Assembly: GCA_964424355.1 (NCBI GenBank)
Contig: CAYRIO010000019.1
Span: 1-64,000 of the forward strand
Length of the DNA: 64,000 nt
Source of the DNA: CAZEHS01 sp964424355
GTDB taxonomy: Bacteria; Bacillota; Clostridia; Peptostreptococcales; Acidaminobacteraceae
Direction of reading: 5' to 3'
Under the pieces are notes generated by a model. The model was not told where the DNA came from and did no database searches. It saw only the letters and a list, made by a program, of their open reading frames with translations. The position numbers were made by a program, and so were the translations under genes. This document shows positions 41,899 through 50,816 of the stretch, piece after piece. Positions within the stretch are counted from its first letter, which is position 1, and each line of letters starts with the position of its first letter.

Positions 41899-43962
41899 AT
41901 GTCTAGAGCATTTTCATTAGAAAGAACCCGTAACATTGGGATCATGGCACATATCGATGCCGGTAAAACGACCACCACTGAGCGGATTCTGTACTATACC
42001 GGTGTGTCCTATAAGATTGGCGAAGTTCATGATGGTGCTGCCACCATGGACTGGATGGAGCAAGAGCAGGAGCGAGGCATTACAATCACTTCCGCAGCGA
42101 CTACCTGCCAATGGAATGATCACCGAATCAATATCATTGATACACCAGGTCACGTAGACTTCACCGTTGAAGTTGAGCGATCCCTTCGGGTCCTTGATGG
42201 CGCTGTGGCAGTTTTCTGTGCCAAGGGGGGCGTTGAGCCCCAAACCGAAACCGTATGGCGTCAAGCTGTCCGTTACGGTGTTCCACGTCTTGCGTTCATC
42301 AATAAGATGGATATCACTGGCGCAGATTTCAATCGCGTAGTCAACATGATCCGTGATCGTCTCAACGCTAACGCTGTACCCATCCAACTGCCTATCGGTG
42401 CTGAAGATAAGTTCAAAGGCATCGTAGATCTGATTACGATGAAGGCGATCATCTACAAGGATGACCTCGGCAAGGATATGGAAATCACAGAGATTCCGGA
42501 AGAACTGAAGGCTCAGGCTGATGAACTCCGGTTCAAGCTGGTTGAAGCTGTAGCGGAAACCGACGAAGATCTCATGATGAAGTACCTTGATGGGGAAGCC
42601 CTCACAGAAGCTGAGATTATTAAAGGTCTCCGTAAGGCAACGATCGATAACATCCTTGTTCCGGTAATGTGTGGTTCTGCTTACAAGAATAAAGGCGTCC
42701 AGATCCTTCTGGACAACGTTGTCGCTTTGATGCCTTCTCCGCTGGACATCCCTGCTATCAAAGGTATCAATCCTGATACCGATGAGACAGAAGAGCGTCC
42801 TGCTGATGACAAGGGTCCTTTCTCATCTTTGGCATTCAAAATCATGACGGATCCTTATGTAGGGAAGCTCACGTTCTTCCGGGTTTATTCCGGTGTTCTG
42901 GAAAGCGGATCCTATGTACAGAATTCCACAAAAGGTAAAAAAGAGCGTGTGGGTCGTATCCTGCAGATGCATGCGAATAAGCGTGAAGAAATCGAAAAGG
43001 CTTATTCCGGTGACATCGCAGCGGCGGTCGGTCTCAAGTTCACGACCACAGGGGACACCCTCTGTGACGAGGACAAGCTGATCATTCTGGAGTCCATGAA
43101 CTTCCCGGATCCCGTTATCCACGTTGCTATCGAACCTAAAACCAAAGCAGGCCAGGAAAAAATGGGTCTCGCTCTTTCCAAACTGGCTGAAGAAGACCCC
43201 ACATTCCGAACCTTTACGGATCAGGAAACTGGACAGGTCATTATCGGCGGGATGGGTGAGCTTCACCTTGAAATTATTGTTGATCGGATGCTCCGTGAGT
43301 TTAAAGTCGAAGCGAATATCGGCGCACCTCAGGTTGCATACCGCGAAACCATCAAAAACTCGGCTGATGTCGATATGAAATACTCCAAGCAGTCCGGTGG
43401 TCGTGGTCAGTATGGTCACGTCAAGATCCGCGTAACTCCCAACGAAGTTGGTAAGGGCTACGTATTCACCAATAAGACTGTCGGAGGCTCCATCCCGAGA
43501 GAATACGTACCAGCAGTCGATGCAGGTATCAAGGATGCGCTTCAGAGCGGCGTCTTGGCCGGCTTCCCGGTTGTTGACGTAGCGGTAGAGTTGTACGACG
43601 GTTCATACCACGAAGTCGACTCTTCTGAGATGGCCTTTAAGATCGCCGGTTCCATGGCAATCAAAGAGGGTCTTCGCAAAGCGAAATCCATCTTGTTGGA
43701 GCCATACATGAAGGTTGAAGTGACAGTTCCCGATGATTACCTCGGCGATGTCATGGGTGACCTGAACTCCAGACGGGGTCGTGTTGAAGGTATGGAAACG
43801 GTACACGGCAACCAGGTTGTCCGATCACAGGTTCCATTGTCCGAAATGTTCGGATACTCCACAGACCTGCGTTCCAAGACTCAAGGCCGCGGAACTTATG
43901 CTATGGAAGTAAGCCACTATGAAGAAGTACCGGCTTCTATCGCTGAAAAAGTAATCAAATAA
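41899..43962 (+). CDS. fusA: Elongation factor G, canonical
   Basis: 687 residues, the housekeeping translocase of the ribosome. G1 AHIDAGKTTT (residues about 16-25), G2 RGITITSAA, G3 DTPGHVDF with His85, G4 NKMD. Domain IV tip region SGGRGQYGHVKI is present. ATG 41899 follows AAAGGAGGATATTC; the frame is open to 41848 without a good ribosome site. It is in the conserved rpsL-rpsG-fusA-tuf order. Contrast with the EF-G paralogue at the window start, where the G3 histidine is replaced. Confidence 0.97.
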   Translation: MSRAFSLERTRNIGIMAHIDAGKTTTTERILYYTGVSYKIGEVHDGAATMDWMEQEQERGITITSAATTCQWNDHRINIIDTPGHVDFTVEVERSLRVLDGAVAVFCAKGGVEPQTETVWRQAVRYGVPRLAFINKMDITGADFNRVVNMIRDRLNANAVPIQLPIGAEDKFKGIVDLITMKAIIYKDDLGKDMEITEIPEELKAQADELRFKLVEAVAETDEDLMMKYLDGEALTEAEIIKGLRKATIDNILVPVMCGSAYKNKGVQILLDNVVALMPSPLDIPAIKGINPDTDETEERPADDKGPFSSLAFKIMTDPYVGKLTFFRVYSGVLESGSYVQNSTKGKKERVGRILQMHANKREEIEKAYSGDIAAAVGLKFTTTGDTLCDEDKLIILESMNFPDPVIHVAIEPKTKAGQEKMGLALSKLAEEDPTFRTFTDQETGQVIIGGMGELHLEIIVDRMLREFKVEANIGAPQVAYRETIKNSADVDMKYSKQSGGRGQYGHVKIRVTPNEVGKGYVFTNKTVGGSIPREYVPAVDAGIKDALQSGVLAGFPVVDVAVELYDGSYHEVDSSEMAFKIAGSMAIKEGLRKAKSILLEPYMKVEVTVPDDYLGDVMGDLNSRRGRVEGMETVHGNQVVRSQVPLSEMFGYSTDLRSKTQGRGTYAMEVSHYEEVPASIAEKVIK

Positions 43963-43973
43963 CAACTTCCTTC

Positions 43974-45179
43974 AGGAGGAACGAATTCAATGGCAAAGCA
44001 AAAATTTGAACGGAATAAGCCCCACGTAAACATCGGGACAATCGGTCACGTAGACCACGGTAAAACAACTTTGACAGCAGCAATTACGAAGGTCCTGTTT
44101 GAGAAATACAAACTGGGCGCCATCGTAGACTTCGACAACATCGATAAGGCACCGGAAGAAAGAGAGCGGGGGATCACAATCTCCACAGCTCACGTAGAGT
44201 ACGAAACACCTAATCGTCACTACGCTCACGTAGACTGCCCAGGCCACGCCGACTATGTTAAGAACATGATCACCGGCGCAGCACAAATGGACGGCGCTAT
44301 CCTCGTCGTATCCGCAGCAGACGGTCCTATGCCCCAGACTCGCGAGCATATCCTGCTTGCTCGTCAGGTAGGCGTTCCTTACATCGTTGTATTCCTGAAC
44401 AAATGCGACATGGTTGATGATGATGAGCTGTTGGAACTGGTAGAAATGGAAGTTCGCGAACTTCTTGACCTCTACAAATTCCCCGGCGATGATACGCCAA
44501 TCATCCGTGGCTCCGCACTGAAGGCTCTTGAAGATCCTACAGGCGCTTGGGCTCAAAAGATCGTAGAAATGTTCGAGACCGTAGATGTCTACGTACCAGA
44601 GCCAAAGCGAGAGGTTGATAAGCCTTTCCTGATGCCTATCGAGGACGTGTTCTCCATCACTGGTCGTGGTACAGTCGCAACTGGCCGTATCGAGCGTGGT
44701 GTTGTCCATGTACAGGACGAAGTTGAAATCATCGGCCTGAAAGACGAGAAGCGTAAAGTTGTTGTAACGGGCGTAGAGATGTTCAAGAAACTGCTCGACG
44801 AAGGTCGTGCAGGGGACAACATCGGCGCACTGCTCCGAGGCGTACAGCGTGCGGATATCGAGCGTGGACAGGTTCTGGCTGCCATCAACAGCATCCAACC
44901 CCACACAAAATTCAAAGCACAGGTATACGTACTGAAGAAAGAAGAAGGCGGTCGTCACACACCATTCTTTAATGGCTACCGACCACAGTTCTTCTTCCGA
45001 ACAACAGACATCACCGGTTCCATCAAATTGCCAGACGGCGTAGAAATGTGCATGCCTGGGGATAACATCGAGATGGAAATCGAACTGATTGCACCAATCG
45101 CTATCGAAGGCGGTCTGAACTTCTCCATCCGTGAGGGTGGCAGAACAGTAGGCGCTGGCGCAGTAGCTTCCATTATCGC
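43974..45179 (+). repeat. tuf duplicate block, copy 2
   Basis: Partner of 28151-29356. Identity starts at the ribosome site AGGAGGAACG and stops at the last codon; flanks are unrelated. Confidence 0.9.
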
Positions 45180-45183
45180 ATAA
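43990..45183 (+). CDS. tuf: Elongation factor Tu, copy 2 (str operon)
   Basis: 397 residues, protein identical to copy 1 at 28167. It is the classical tuf position, directly after fusA, 27 nt downstream of its stop with AGGAGGAACG as ribosome site. All G motifs are intact (GHVDHGKTT, DCPGHADY, NKCD). A terminator follows, so the S10 operon starts a new transcript. Having two near-identical copies in different operons lets EF-Tu, the most abundant cytosolic protein, be made from two promoters. Confidence 0.97.
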   Translation: MAKQKFERNKPHVNIGTIGHVDHGKTTLTAAITKVLFEKYKLGAIVDFDNIDKAPEERERGITISTAHVEYETPNRHYAHVDCPGHADYVKNMITGAAQMDGAILVVSAADGPMPQTREHILLARQVGVPYIVVFLNKCDMVDDDELLELVEMEVRELLDLYKFPGDDTPIIRGSALKALEDPTGAWAQKIVEMFETVDVYVPEPKREVDKPFLMPIEDVFSITGRGTVATGRIERGVVHVQDEVEIIGLKDEKRKVVVTGVEMFKKLLDEGRAGDNIGALLRGVQRADIERGQVLAAINSIQPHTKFKAQVYVLKKEEGGRHTPFFNGYRPQFFFRTTDITGSIKLPDGVEMCMPGDNIEMEIELIAPIAIEGGLNFSIREGGRTVGAGAVASIIA

Positions 45184-45198
45184 GACTTTAAATGACAA

Positions 45199-45235
45199 GC
45201 AAGGGATCGGATAACCGGTCCCTTGCTTTATTTTA
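45199..45235 (+). terminator. Intrinsic terminator after tuf copy 2
   Basis: GCAAGGGATCGG (45199-45210), loop ATAA, CCGGTCCCTTGC (45215-45226) with one wobble, then TTTATTTT. Confidence 0.92.
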
Positions 45236-45254
45236 AAAATATTTCTAAAAACTA

Positions 45255-45283
45255 TTTACATTTTATCGTTTCTCTCATATACT
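45255..45283 (+). promoter_or_regulatory. Sigma-A promoter of the S10 operon
   Basis: TTTACA (45255-45260), 17 bp, TATACT (45278-45283): 10 of 12 consensus bases. Confidence 0.85.
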
Positions 45284-45289
45284 AATTAA

Positions 45290-45478
45290 GCATGTTTGTG
45301 TCTGCGATGATGCAGGAAGTTACCCTTGCCGGAGGGAGAATTTCTGCTGAGAACAGTCTGCTCACGAAGCAGGCGACGGGAGAGTGCTCGTTCACACTGG
45401 GACTGTGAACGCCCGGCAATGTGTGCGCTATCCCCGTCGTATGTAGACCAACGTACGATGAAAAAAGGAGGAAATTTT
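45290..45478 (+). promoter_or_regulatory. Structured 5' leader of the S10 operon
   Basis: About 190 nt of non-coding leader with several helices readable by eye: a long-range TTGCCGG (45326-45332) with CCGGCAA (45413-45419); hairpin CGTTCACA (45389-45396) with TGTGAACG (45404-45411); and TCGTATGT (45437-45444) with ACGTACGA (45451-45458), ending 7 nt before the AAGGAGG site. Probably an r-protein autoregulatory leader acting on translation, since no terminator is present. Confidence 0.65.
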
Positions 45479-45796
45479 ATGACGAACAAACCTGGTCAAA
45501 AAATCCGTATCCGATTGAAATCTTACGATCATAAGGTGCTGGACAGTTCAGCTGCCAAGATCGTAGATACCGCAAAGCGTACAGGCGCTGAAGTATCTGG
45601 TCCTGTCCCCTTGCCCACACGGAAAGAAATCATCACCATCCTTCGCGCAGTCCACAAGTACAAGGATTCCCGCGAGCAGTTCGAAATGAGAACGCACAAG
45701 CGCCTCATCGACATCCTCAACCCCACACCGAAGACGGTTGACGCTCTGATGCGTCTTGACCTGCCGGCTGGCGTGGATATTGAGATCAAGCTTTAA
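45479..45796 (+). CDS. rpsJ: 30S ribosomal protein S10
   Basis: 105 residues, small-subunit head protein and NusE partner of NusB in antitermination. Signatures are KIRIRLKSYDHKVLD, VSGPVPLPTRKEI and RTHKRLIDILNPTPKTVD. ATG 45479 follows AAAAAAGGAGGAAATTTT; the open frame further upstream is leader. First gene of a ribosomal protein run that continues to rplQ at 61.1 kb. Confidence 0.97.
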   Translation: MTNKPGQKIRIRLKSYDHKVLDSSAAKIVDTAKRTGAEVSGPVPLPTRKEIITILRAVHKYKDSREQFEMRTHKRLIDILNPTPKTVDALMRLDLPAGVDIEIKL

Positions 45797-45906
45797 GCAG
45801 TATTCAAAGCGAAACTAAGAAACGGGTTTAAATAGAGTTAGACCCATGGCTTAGGATGATTACATTTATGTAGTAATCCGCTGTAAGAACATTGGGAGGT
45901 GTCCAA

Positions 45907-46539
45907 ATGAAAGGCATTATCGGCAAAAAAGTTGGTATGACGCAAGTGTTCAGCGAAGACGGCAACATGGTCCCAGTTACCGTCATCGAAGCAGGCCCCA
46001 TCTATGTCACTCAGATCAAGACAACTGAGACAGACGGGTACAACGCCATCCAGGTAGCATTTGGCGATGCAAGAGAAAAAACATTCAACAAACCCTTGAA
46101 AGGGCATTTCGCCAAATCCGGCGTGGCCCCCAAGAAAACACTGTTGGAGTTCCACGTGGAAGATCCTTCAGTTTTCGCACTGGGTCAGGCAATCACTGCA
46201 GATCTTTTTGAAACAGGACAGACAGTTGATGTGTCCGGTACTTCAAAAGGAAAAGGTACACAGGGTCCTATCCGTCGTTGGAATCAGAGTTGTGGACCTA
46301 AGTCTCACGGTTCGAAATACAAACGGGGTGTCGGTTCACTGGGTGCCAACAGTACTCCCGCTCGCGTTCTGAAGGGTCAGACTATGGCGGGCCGTATGGG
46401 CAATGAAAAAGTCACCGTTCAAAACCTTGAACTGGTCCGTGTTGATGCAGAGCGCAACCTGCTGCTGATCAAGGGCGCCGTTCCAGGACCCAAGGGTGGA
46501 TTTGTCACTGTTCAACATGCCGTCAAGGCTAGCAAATAG
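45907..46539 (+). CDS. rplC: 50S ribosomal protein L3
   Basis: 210 residues, early assembly protein near the peptidyl transferase centre. Visible are KGIIGKKVGMTQVF at the N terminus, the central extension (VSGTSKGKGTQGPIRRW), and MAGRMGNEKVTVQNLELVRVD. ATG 45907 follows GGGAGGTGTCCA. In the 110 nt gap before it, GGAT..TACAT and ATGTA..ATCC (about 45855-45880) can form a hairpin. Confidence 0.96.
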   Translation: MKGIIGKKVGMTQVFSEDGNMVPVTVIEAGPIYVTQIKTTETDGYNAIQVAFGDAREKTFNKPLKGHFAKSGVAPKKTLLEFHVEDPSVFALGQAITADLFETGQTVDVSGTSKGKGTQGPIRRWNQSCGPKSHGSKYKRGVGSLGANSTPARVLKGQTMAGRMGNEKVTVQNLELVRVDAERNLLLIKGAVPGPKGGFVTVQHAVKASK

Positions 46540-46566
46540 GAATAGATCAGGGAAGGAGGAAGCAAC

Positions 46567-47190
46567 ATGCCAAAAGTTGATATCATCAACGTATCCGGCC
46601 AAGTGGTTGGAGAATTAGAGTTGAATGAACATATCTTCGGCGTGGAAGTCAACAAAGTTGTACTCCACGAAGTCGTTAAGAACTACCTGGCGAATCAGCG
46701 CCAGGGTACACAATCCGCCAAAACCCGTGCAGAAGTACGTGGCGGCGGCAGAAAGCCCTTCCGACAAAAGGGTACAGGTAATGCCCGTCAGGGTACGATC
46801 CGTGCACCACATTTCGTCGGCGGCGGCGTCGCTTTCGCACCGAAGCCAAGAGATTACAGCTACAAGCTTCCTAAGCAAGTGAAGCGTGTCGCTATGATGT
46901 CCGCGCTGAGTTCGAAAGCTGCAAACAATGAACTCATTGTTCTGGACGAGTTGCAAATGGACTCAAACAAAACAAAAGAGATGATTAAAATCCTTGCTAA
47001 CATCAAGGCTGCTAAAAAAGCCATGTTTGTACTGCCGGAAGTGAATAAGAACGTTGTTCTTTCCGCACGTAACCTGAAAGGGATCCGAACAGAACTGGTG
47101 AGCACAATGAACGTTTACCAAATTCTGAACCACTCCTCACTGGTTACAACCAAACAGGCAATTGAAAAAATCCAGGAGGTGTATGCGTAA
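46567..47190 (+). CDS. rplD: 50S ribosomal protein L4
   Basis: 207 residues; L4 lines the exit tunnel and in several bacteria represses the S10 operon by binding its leader. The tunnel-loop sequence GGGRKPFRQKGTGNARQGTI is present, with KAAKKAMFVLPEVNKNVVLS in the C-terminal half. Start after AAGGAGGAAGCAAC. Its stop overlaps the rplW start. Confidence 0.96.
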   Translation: MPKVDIINVSGQVVGELELNEHIFGVEVNKVVLHEVVKNYLANQRQGTQSAKTRAEVRGGGRKPFRQKGTGNARQGTIRAPHFVGGGVAFAPKPRDYSYKLPKQVKRVAMMSALSSKAANNELIVLDELQMDSNKTKEMIKILANIKAAKKAMFVLPEVNKNVVLSARNLKGIRTELVSTMNVYQILNHSSLVTTKQAIEKIQEVYA

Positions 47191-47483
47191 TGATGAAAAC
47201 TGCTTACGACATCATCCTTCGGCCTGTAATCTCTGAAGAGTCAATGGATCAGGCGACCAACAAGAAATACACTTTCGAAGTGGAACGCAAATCCAACAAA
47301 ACAGAGATCAAAAAAGCTGTTGAGAAGGTTTTCGGTGTTAAAGTCAGTGGCGTTAACACCTCCATTGTCAAGGGTAAAGAAAAGCGACAAGGCCGTTCCG
47401 TGGGTATGACTTCCGAATGGAAAAAAGCAATCGTAACCCTGACGCCCGATAGTAAAGAAATTCAGTTTTTCGAAGGCGTATAG
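47190..47483 (+). CDS. rplW: 50S ribosomal protein L23
   Basis: 97 residues, at the tunnel exit, docking site for trigger factor and SRP. Signatures are YDIILRPVISEESM, KYTFEVERKSNKTEIKKAVE and GVNTSIVKGKEKR. ATG 47190 overlaps the rplD stop (TAATG) behind AGGAGGT; ATG 47193 is the next codon. Confidence 0.95.
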   Translation: MMKTAYDIILRPVISEESMDQATNKKYTFEVERKSNKTEIKKAVEKVFGVKVSGVNTSIVKGKEKRQGRSVGMTSEWKKAIVTLTPDSKEIQFFEGV

Positions 47484-47512
47484 GCCTAAGTTACGGTTAA
47501 GGAGGGAATACG

Positions 47513-48346
47513 ATGGGCATCAAAAGTTTTAAGCCAACGTCTCCGGGCGTTCGTCATCAAACCGTTTCTACGTTTGAAGAGATCACGAAGAAACATCCAG
47601 AAAAGGCCCTTATAGAAGTGCTGAAAAAGCACTCTGGCCGCAACAACACTGGTCGGATCACCGTTCGCCATAAAGGCGGCGGAACTAAAGTCCAATATCG
47701 AATCATCGATTTCAAGCGGACCAAGGACGATGTGCCTGCAAAAGTAGCTGCCATCGAATACGATCCTAACAGATCAGCTAACATCGCACTCTTGCACTAC
47801 GCAGATGGCGAAAAAAGCTACATCCTGGCTCCGAATAAATTGCAAGTCGGCGATGTTGTGGTTTCCGGACCAACCTCAGATATCAAAGTGGGCAATGCAC
47901 TGCCCCTTAAGAATATCCCAGTTGGTACGATCATCCACAACGTTGAGCTGAAATCCGGTAAAGGTGGCCAAATGGTTCGTGCGGCCGGCAACTCTGCACA
48001 GCTGATGGCTAAAGAAGGAGATTACGCTCAGGTTCGGATTCCATCCGGCGAAGTTCGTATGGTCCGCATCGAATGTCGTGCGACTATCGGACAGGTAGGA
48101 AACCTCGATCATGAAAACATCACCATCGGTAAAGCTGGTCGTAAGCGGCATATGGGCATTCGTCCTACCGTCCGTGGTTCTGTAATGAACCCCTGCGATC
48201 ACCCTCACGGCGGCGGCGAAGGTCGAGCTCCAATCGGACGTCCAGCTCCGGTTACTCCTTGGGGTAAACCAACACTGGGCTACAAAACACGGAAGAAAAA
48301 CAAGCCTTCCGATAAGTACGTCGTTCGTTCCAGACATAAGAAATAA
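47513..48346 (+). CDS. rplB: 50S ribosomal protein L2
   Basis: 277 residues, required for subunit joining and peptidyl transferase function. Signatures are GRNNTGRITVRHKGGG, the C-terminal NPCDHPHGGGEGRAPIGRP (with the conserved histidine of HPHGGGEGR) and TRKKNKPSDKYVVRSRHKK at the end. Start after AAGGAGGGAATACG. Confidence 0.97.
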   Translation: MGIKSFKPTSPGVRHQTVSTFEEITKKHPEKALIEVLKKHSGRNNTGRITVRHKGGGTKVQYRIIDFKRTKDDVPAKVAAIEYDPNRSANIALLHYADGEKSYILAPNKLQVGDVVVSGPTSDIKVGNALPLKNIPVGTIIHNVELKSGKGGQMVRAAGNSAQLMAKEGDYAQVRIPSGEVRMVRIECRATIGQVGNLDHENITIGKAGRKRHMGIRPTVRGSVMNPCDHPHGGGEGRAPIGRPAPVTPWGKPTLGYKTRKKNKPSDKYVVRSRHKK

Positions 48347-48356
48347 TTACCAGGCC

Positions 48357-48387
48357 AGAGGACACGGATTCTGGTATCCGTGGCTCT
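48357..48387 (+). promoter_or_regulatory. Intercistronic hairpin between rplB and rpsS
   Basis: CACGGAT (48363-48369) pairs with ATCCGTG (48376-48382) over loop TCTGGT, extended by AGAG/CTCT. No U-run. Possible RNA-processing or stability element. Confidence 0.45.
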
Positions 48388-48415
48388 GTCCTGCTATGTG
48401 AGAGGAGGAACATGC

Positions 48416-48691
48416 ATGAGCCGTTCCCTGAAAAAAGGACCGTTCATCCATCAAGGATTGCTTCGTAAAATCGAAGAAATGAACACTGCCGGTGAAAAAA
48501 AGGTCGTTAAGACCTGGTCCCGTGCTTCTACGATTTTCCCGCAAATGGTGGGACACACCCTTGCAGTCCACGATGGCAAAAAACACGTACCGGTCTATGT
48601 CACAGAAGACATGATCGGCCACAAATTGGGCGAATTCGCTCCGACTCGCACCTTTAAAGGGCATGCGGGCGACAAATCGTCCAAGAAGTAG
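48416..48691 (+). CDS. rpsS: 30S ribosomal protein S19
   Basis: 91 residues, small-subunit head, partner of S13. Signatures are SRSLKKGPFIHQGLLRKI, WSRASTIFPQMVGHTLAVH and GHKLGEFAPTRTFKGH. ATG 48416 follows GAGAGGAGGAACATGC; an out-of-frame ATG lies 4 nt before. Confidence 0.96.
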   Translation: MSRSLKKGPFIHQGLLRKIEEMNTAGEKKVVKTWSRASTIFPQMVGHTLAVHDGKKHVPVYVTEDMIGHKLGEFAPTRTFKGHAGDKSSKK

Positions 48692-48719
48692 TTAATGATC
48701 GTATTAAGGAGGTTCCCAT

Positions 48720-49055
48720 ATGGAAGCTAGAGCGATTGCCAAGTACATCCGGGTTTCCCCACGAAAAATGAAACCGATTGCGGATTTGATACGCGGCAAA
48801 AACGTAAAAGAGGCACTGGCTATTCTGAAGTACACGCCCCGCAAAGGCGCCCGTATTTTCTTGAAAGTTATGAATTCAGCCGTAGCCAATGCTGAAAACA
48901 ATCACGAAATGGCACTCGACAATCTGTATGTTTCTCAGATATATGCTAACCAAGGTCCAGTTATGAAGCGATTCAAGGCTGGTTCAATGGGTCGGGCCAA
49001 CCCCATCAAACACCGCACATCCCACGTAGGTGTTGCTGTTGCGGAGAAGAAATAA
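48720..49055 (+). CDS. rplV: 50S ribosomal protein L22
   Basis: 111 residues, lines the exit tunnel with L4. Signatures are YIRVSPRKMKPIADLIRGK and the C-terminal beta-hairpin region KAGSMGRANPIKHRTSHV. Start after AAGGAGGTTCCCAT. Length is standard. Confidence 0.96.
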   Translation: MEARAIAKYIRVSPRKMKPIADLIRGKNVKEALAILKYTPRKGARIFLKVMNSAVANAENNHEMALDNLYVSQIYANQGPVMKRFKAGSMGRANPIKHRTSHVGVAVAEKK

Positions 49056-49069
49056 GGAGGGTAACCGGA

Positions 49070-49846
49070 ATGGGTCAAAAAGTTAGCCCCCATGGGCTTC
49101 GGGTCGGTATTATAAAAGACTGGGATTCCAGATGGTATGCCAGCAAGAAAGAATTCGCAAACCTGTTGAAGGAAGACTATGATATCCGGAAGTACATCAA
49201 AAAAGAACTGTACTCTTCCGGGATTTCACGGGTTTACATCGACCGTGCAGCGAATAACCGCGTACACGTCAACATCTTCACCGGCAAGCCGGGGATGATC
49301 GTTGGTAAGGGCGGAGAAAACATCAAGACGCTTCGAGAGACACTGGAGAAGATGACAAAGAAAACCATCCAACTGGATATCTCCGAAGTTGCTAATCTGG
49401 ATGTTGACTCCCAACTGGTTTCAGAAAACATCGCACTTTCTCTGGAAAGACGGGTATCCTTCCGTCGTGCAATGAAGCAGGCTATCGGCCGCTCCATGCG
49501 TTCCGGCGCAAAGGGGATTAAAGTTATGGTGTCTGGCCGTCTTGGCGGTGCTGAAATTGCTCGTACTGAGCATTACAGCGAAGGCAACGTGCCTTTGTCA
49601 ACGCTTCGTGCGGACATCGATTACGGTTTTGCTGAAGCCAATACGACTTACGGCAAGATCGGCGTCAAAGTTTGGATTTACAAAGGCGAAGTTCTTCCAA
49701 GCATTTCAAACGAAACCCGTTTGATCCGCAAAGAGAGCAGAAAACCTGGGGAAAAGCGACCCATGATGGGTGGCGGCGGCCAAAACCGTGGTCCCAAGAA
49801 GCCAAGAAGAAATCCGCGTAGTAACAACGCTGCTGATAAGAACTGA
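49070..49846 (+). CDS. rpsC: 30S ribosomal protein S3
   Basis: 258 residues, mRNA entry-channel protein with KH domain. Signatures are GQKVSPHGLRVGIIKDWDS, GKPGMIVGKGGENIK and GLGGAEIAR-like SGRLGGAEIARTEHYSEG. The C-terminal tail is long, basic and Gly/Arg-rich (GGGGQNRGPKKPRRNPRS), explaining the slightly greater length. Start after AAGGAGGGTAACCGGA. Confidence 0.96.
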   Translation: MGQKVSPHGLRVGIIKDWDSRWYASKKEFANLLKEDYDIRKYIKKELYSSGISRVYIDRAANNRVHVNIFTGKPGMIVGKGGENIKTLRETLEKMTKKTIQLDISEVANLDVDSQLVSENIALSLERRVSFRRAMKQAIGRSMRSGAKGIKVMVSGRLGGAEIARTEHYSEGNVPLSTLRADIDYGFAEANTTYGKIGVKVWIYKGEVLPSISNETRLIRKESRKPGEKRPMMGGGGQNRGPKKPRRNPRSNNAADKN

Positions 49847-49884
49847 TTTGTATCAGGATGAAATTGGAAGGAGGCTAACTCACG

Positions 49885-50328
49885 ATGTTGATGCCTAAGC
49901 GAGTGAAGCGTCGTCGCGTACACCGAGGAAGAATGACCGGTACCGCGCAAAAAGGGAATACAGTGACATACGGTGATTTCGGCCTGGTTGCACTTGAGCC
50001 ATGCTGGATCACATCCAACCAGATTGAAGCTGCCCGTATCGCCATGAACCGTAAAATCAAGCGTGGCGGTCAGGTTTGGATTAAAATTTTCCCACATAAG
50101 CCGATTACGAAGAAGCCTGCTGAAACCCGCATGGGTGCCGGTAAAGGTTCTCCGGAGTACTGGGTAGCGGTAGTGAAGCCCGGTCGCGTAATGTTCGAGA
50201 TGGCAGGCGTTCCTGAAGAACTTGCCAAAGAGGCAATGCGACTGGCTGCCATGAAATTGCCGATCAAGTGTAAAGTGGTTTCCCGTGAGGAATCCATGAA
50301 GGATGGTGACGCTCATGAAACCGAATAA
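49885..50328 (+). CDS. rplP: 50S ribosomal protein L16
   Basis: 147 residues, near the A-site tRNA elbow. Signatures are MPKRVKRRRVHRGRMTG, GDFGLVALEPCWITSNQIEA, KKPAETRMGAGKGSPEYWVA. ATG 49885 lies after AAGGAGGCTAACTCAC. It overlaps rpmC by 14 nt. Confidence 0.96.
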   Translation: MLMPKRVKRRRVHRGRMTGTAQKGNTVTYGDFGLVALEPCWITSNQIEAARIAMNRKIKRGGQVWIKIFPHKPITKKPAETRMGAGKGSPEYWVAVVKPGRVMFEMAGVPEELAKEAMRLAAMKLPIKCKVVSREESMKDGDAHETE

Positions 50329-50509
50329 GGTGAGAGAACTGAGCTCTAACGAGCTGTCTGTCAAGCTGAACGATCTGAAGGCTGAACTTTTCAACCTGAG
50401 ATTCCAGCTGGCTACCGGACAACTTGACAACCCTCTGAAAATCCAGGGTGTTAAGAAAGATATTGCGCGCGTCAAGACGATCATCCGGGAGCGCGAACTG
50501 AAGGCGTAG
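50315..50509 (+). CDS. rpmC: 50S ribosomal protein L29
   Basis: 64 residues, helical protein at the exit site. Signatures are KVRELSSNELSVKLNDLKAE, LFNLRFQLATGQLDNP and DIARVKTIIRERE. The frame opens at ATG 50303, but ATG 50315 has GGTGA five bases upstream and gives the usual N terminus; the start lies inside the end of rplP. Confidence 0.94.
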   Translation: MKPNKVRELSSNELSVKLNDLKAELFNLRFQLATGQLDNPLKIQGVKKDIARVKTIIRERELKA

Positions 50510-50534
50510 CCTTTAACAAAGGAGGATCCTCTGT

Positions 50535-50795
50535 ATGGATATGGAACGAGGCAGAAGAAAAGTACGCGTTGGTCGCGTAGTCAGCGACAAAATGGATAAA
50601 ACCATCGTTGTTGCTGTAGAGGATTTCGTAAGCCACCCGCTTTACAGCAAACGCGTAAAACGGACGAAGAAATTCAAGGCTCACGATGAAGAAAACACAT
50701 GTGGCATTGGCGATAAAGTACGCATTATGGAAACCAGACCCATCAGCAAGGATAAGTGCTGGAGACTGGTGGAGATTGTTGAAAAAGCCAAATAG
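50535..50795 (+). CDS. rpsQ: 30S ribosomal protein S17
   Basis: 86 residues, OB-fold primary rRNA binder. Signatures are GRVVSDKMDKTIVVAVE, HPLYSKRVKRTKKFKAHDEE and GDKVRIMETRPISKDKCWRL. ATG 50535 after AAGGAGGATCCTCTGT; ATG 50541 also in frame. Confidence 0.96.
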   Translation: MDMERGRRKVRVGRVVSDKMDKTIVVAVEDFVSHPLYSKRVKRTKKFKAHDEENTCGIGDKVRIMETRPISKDKCWRLVEIVEKAK

Positions 50796-50816
50796 CACTG
50801 GAAGGAGGGACTTCAC

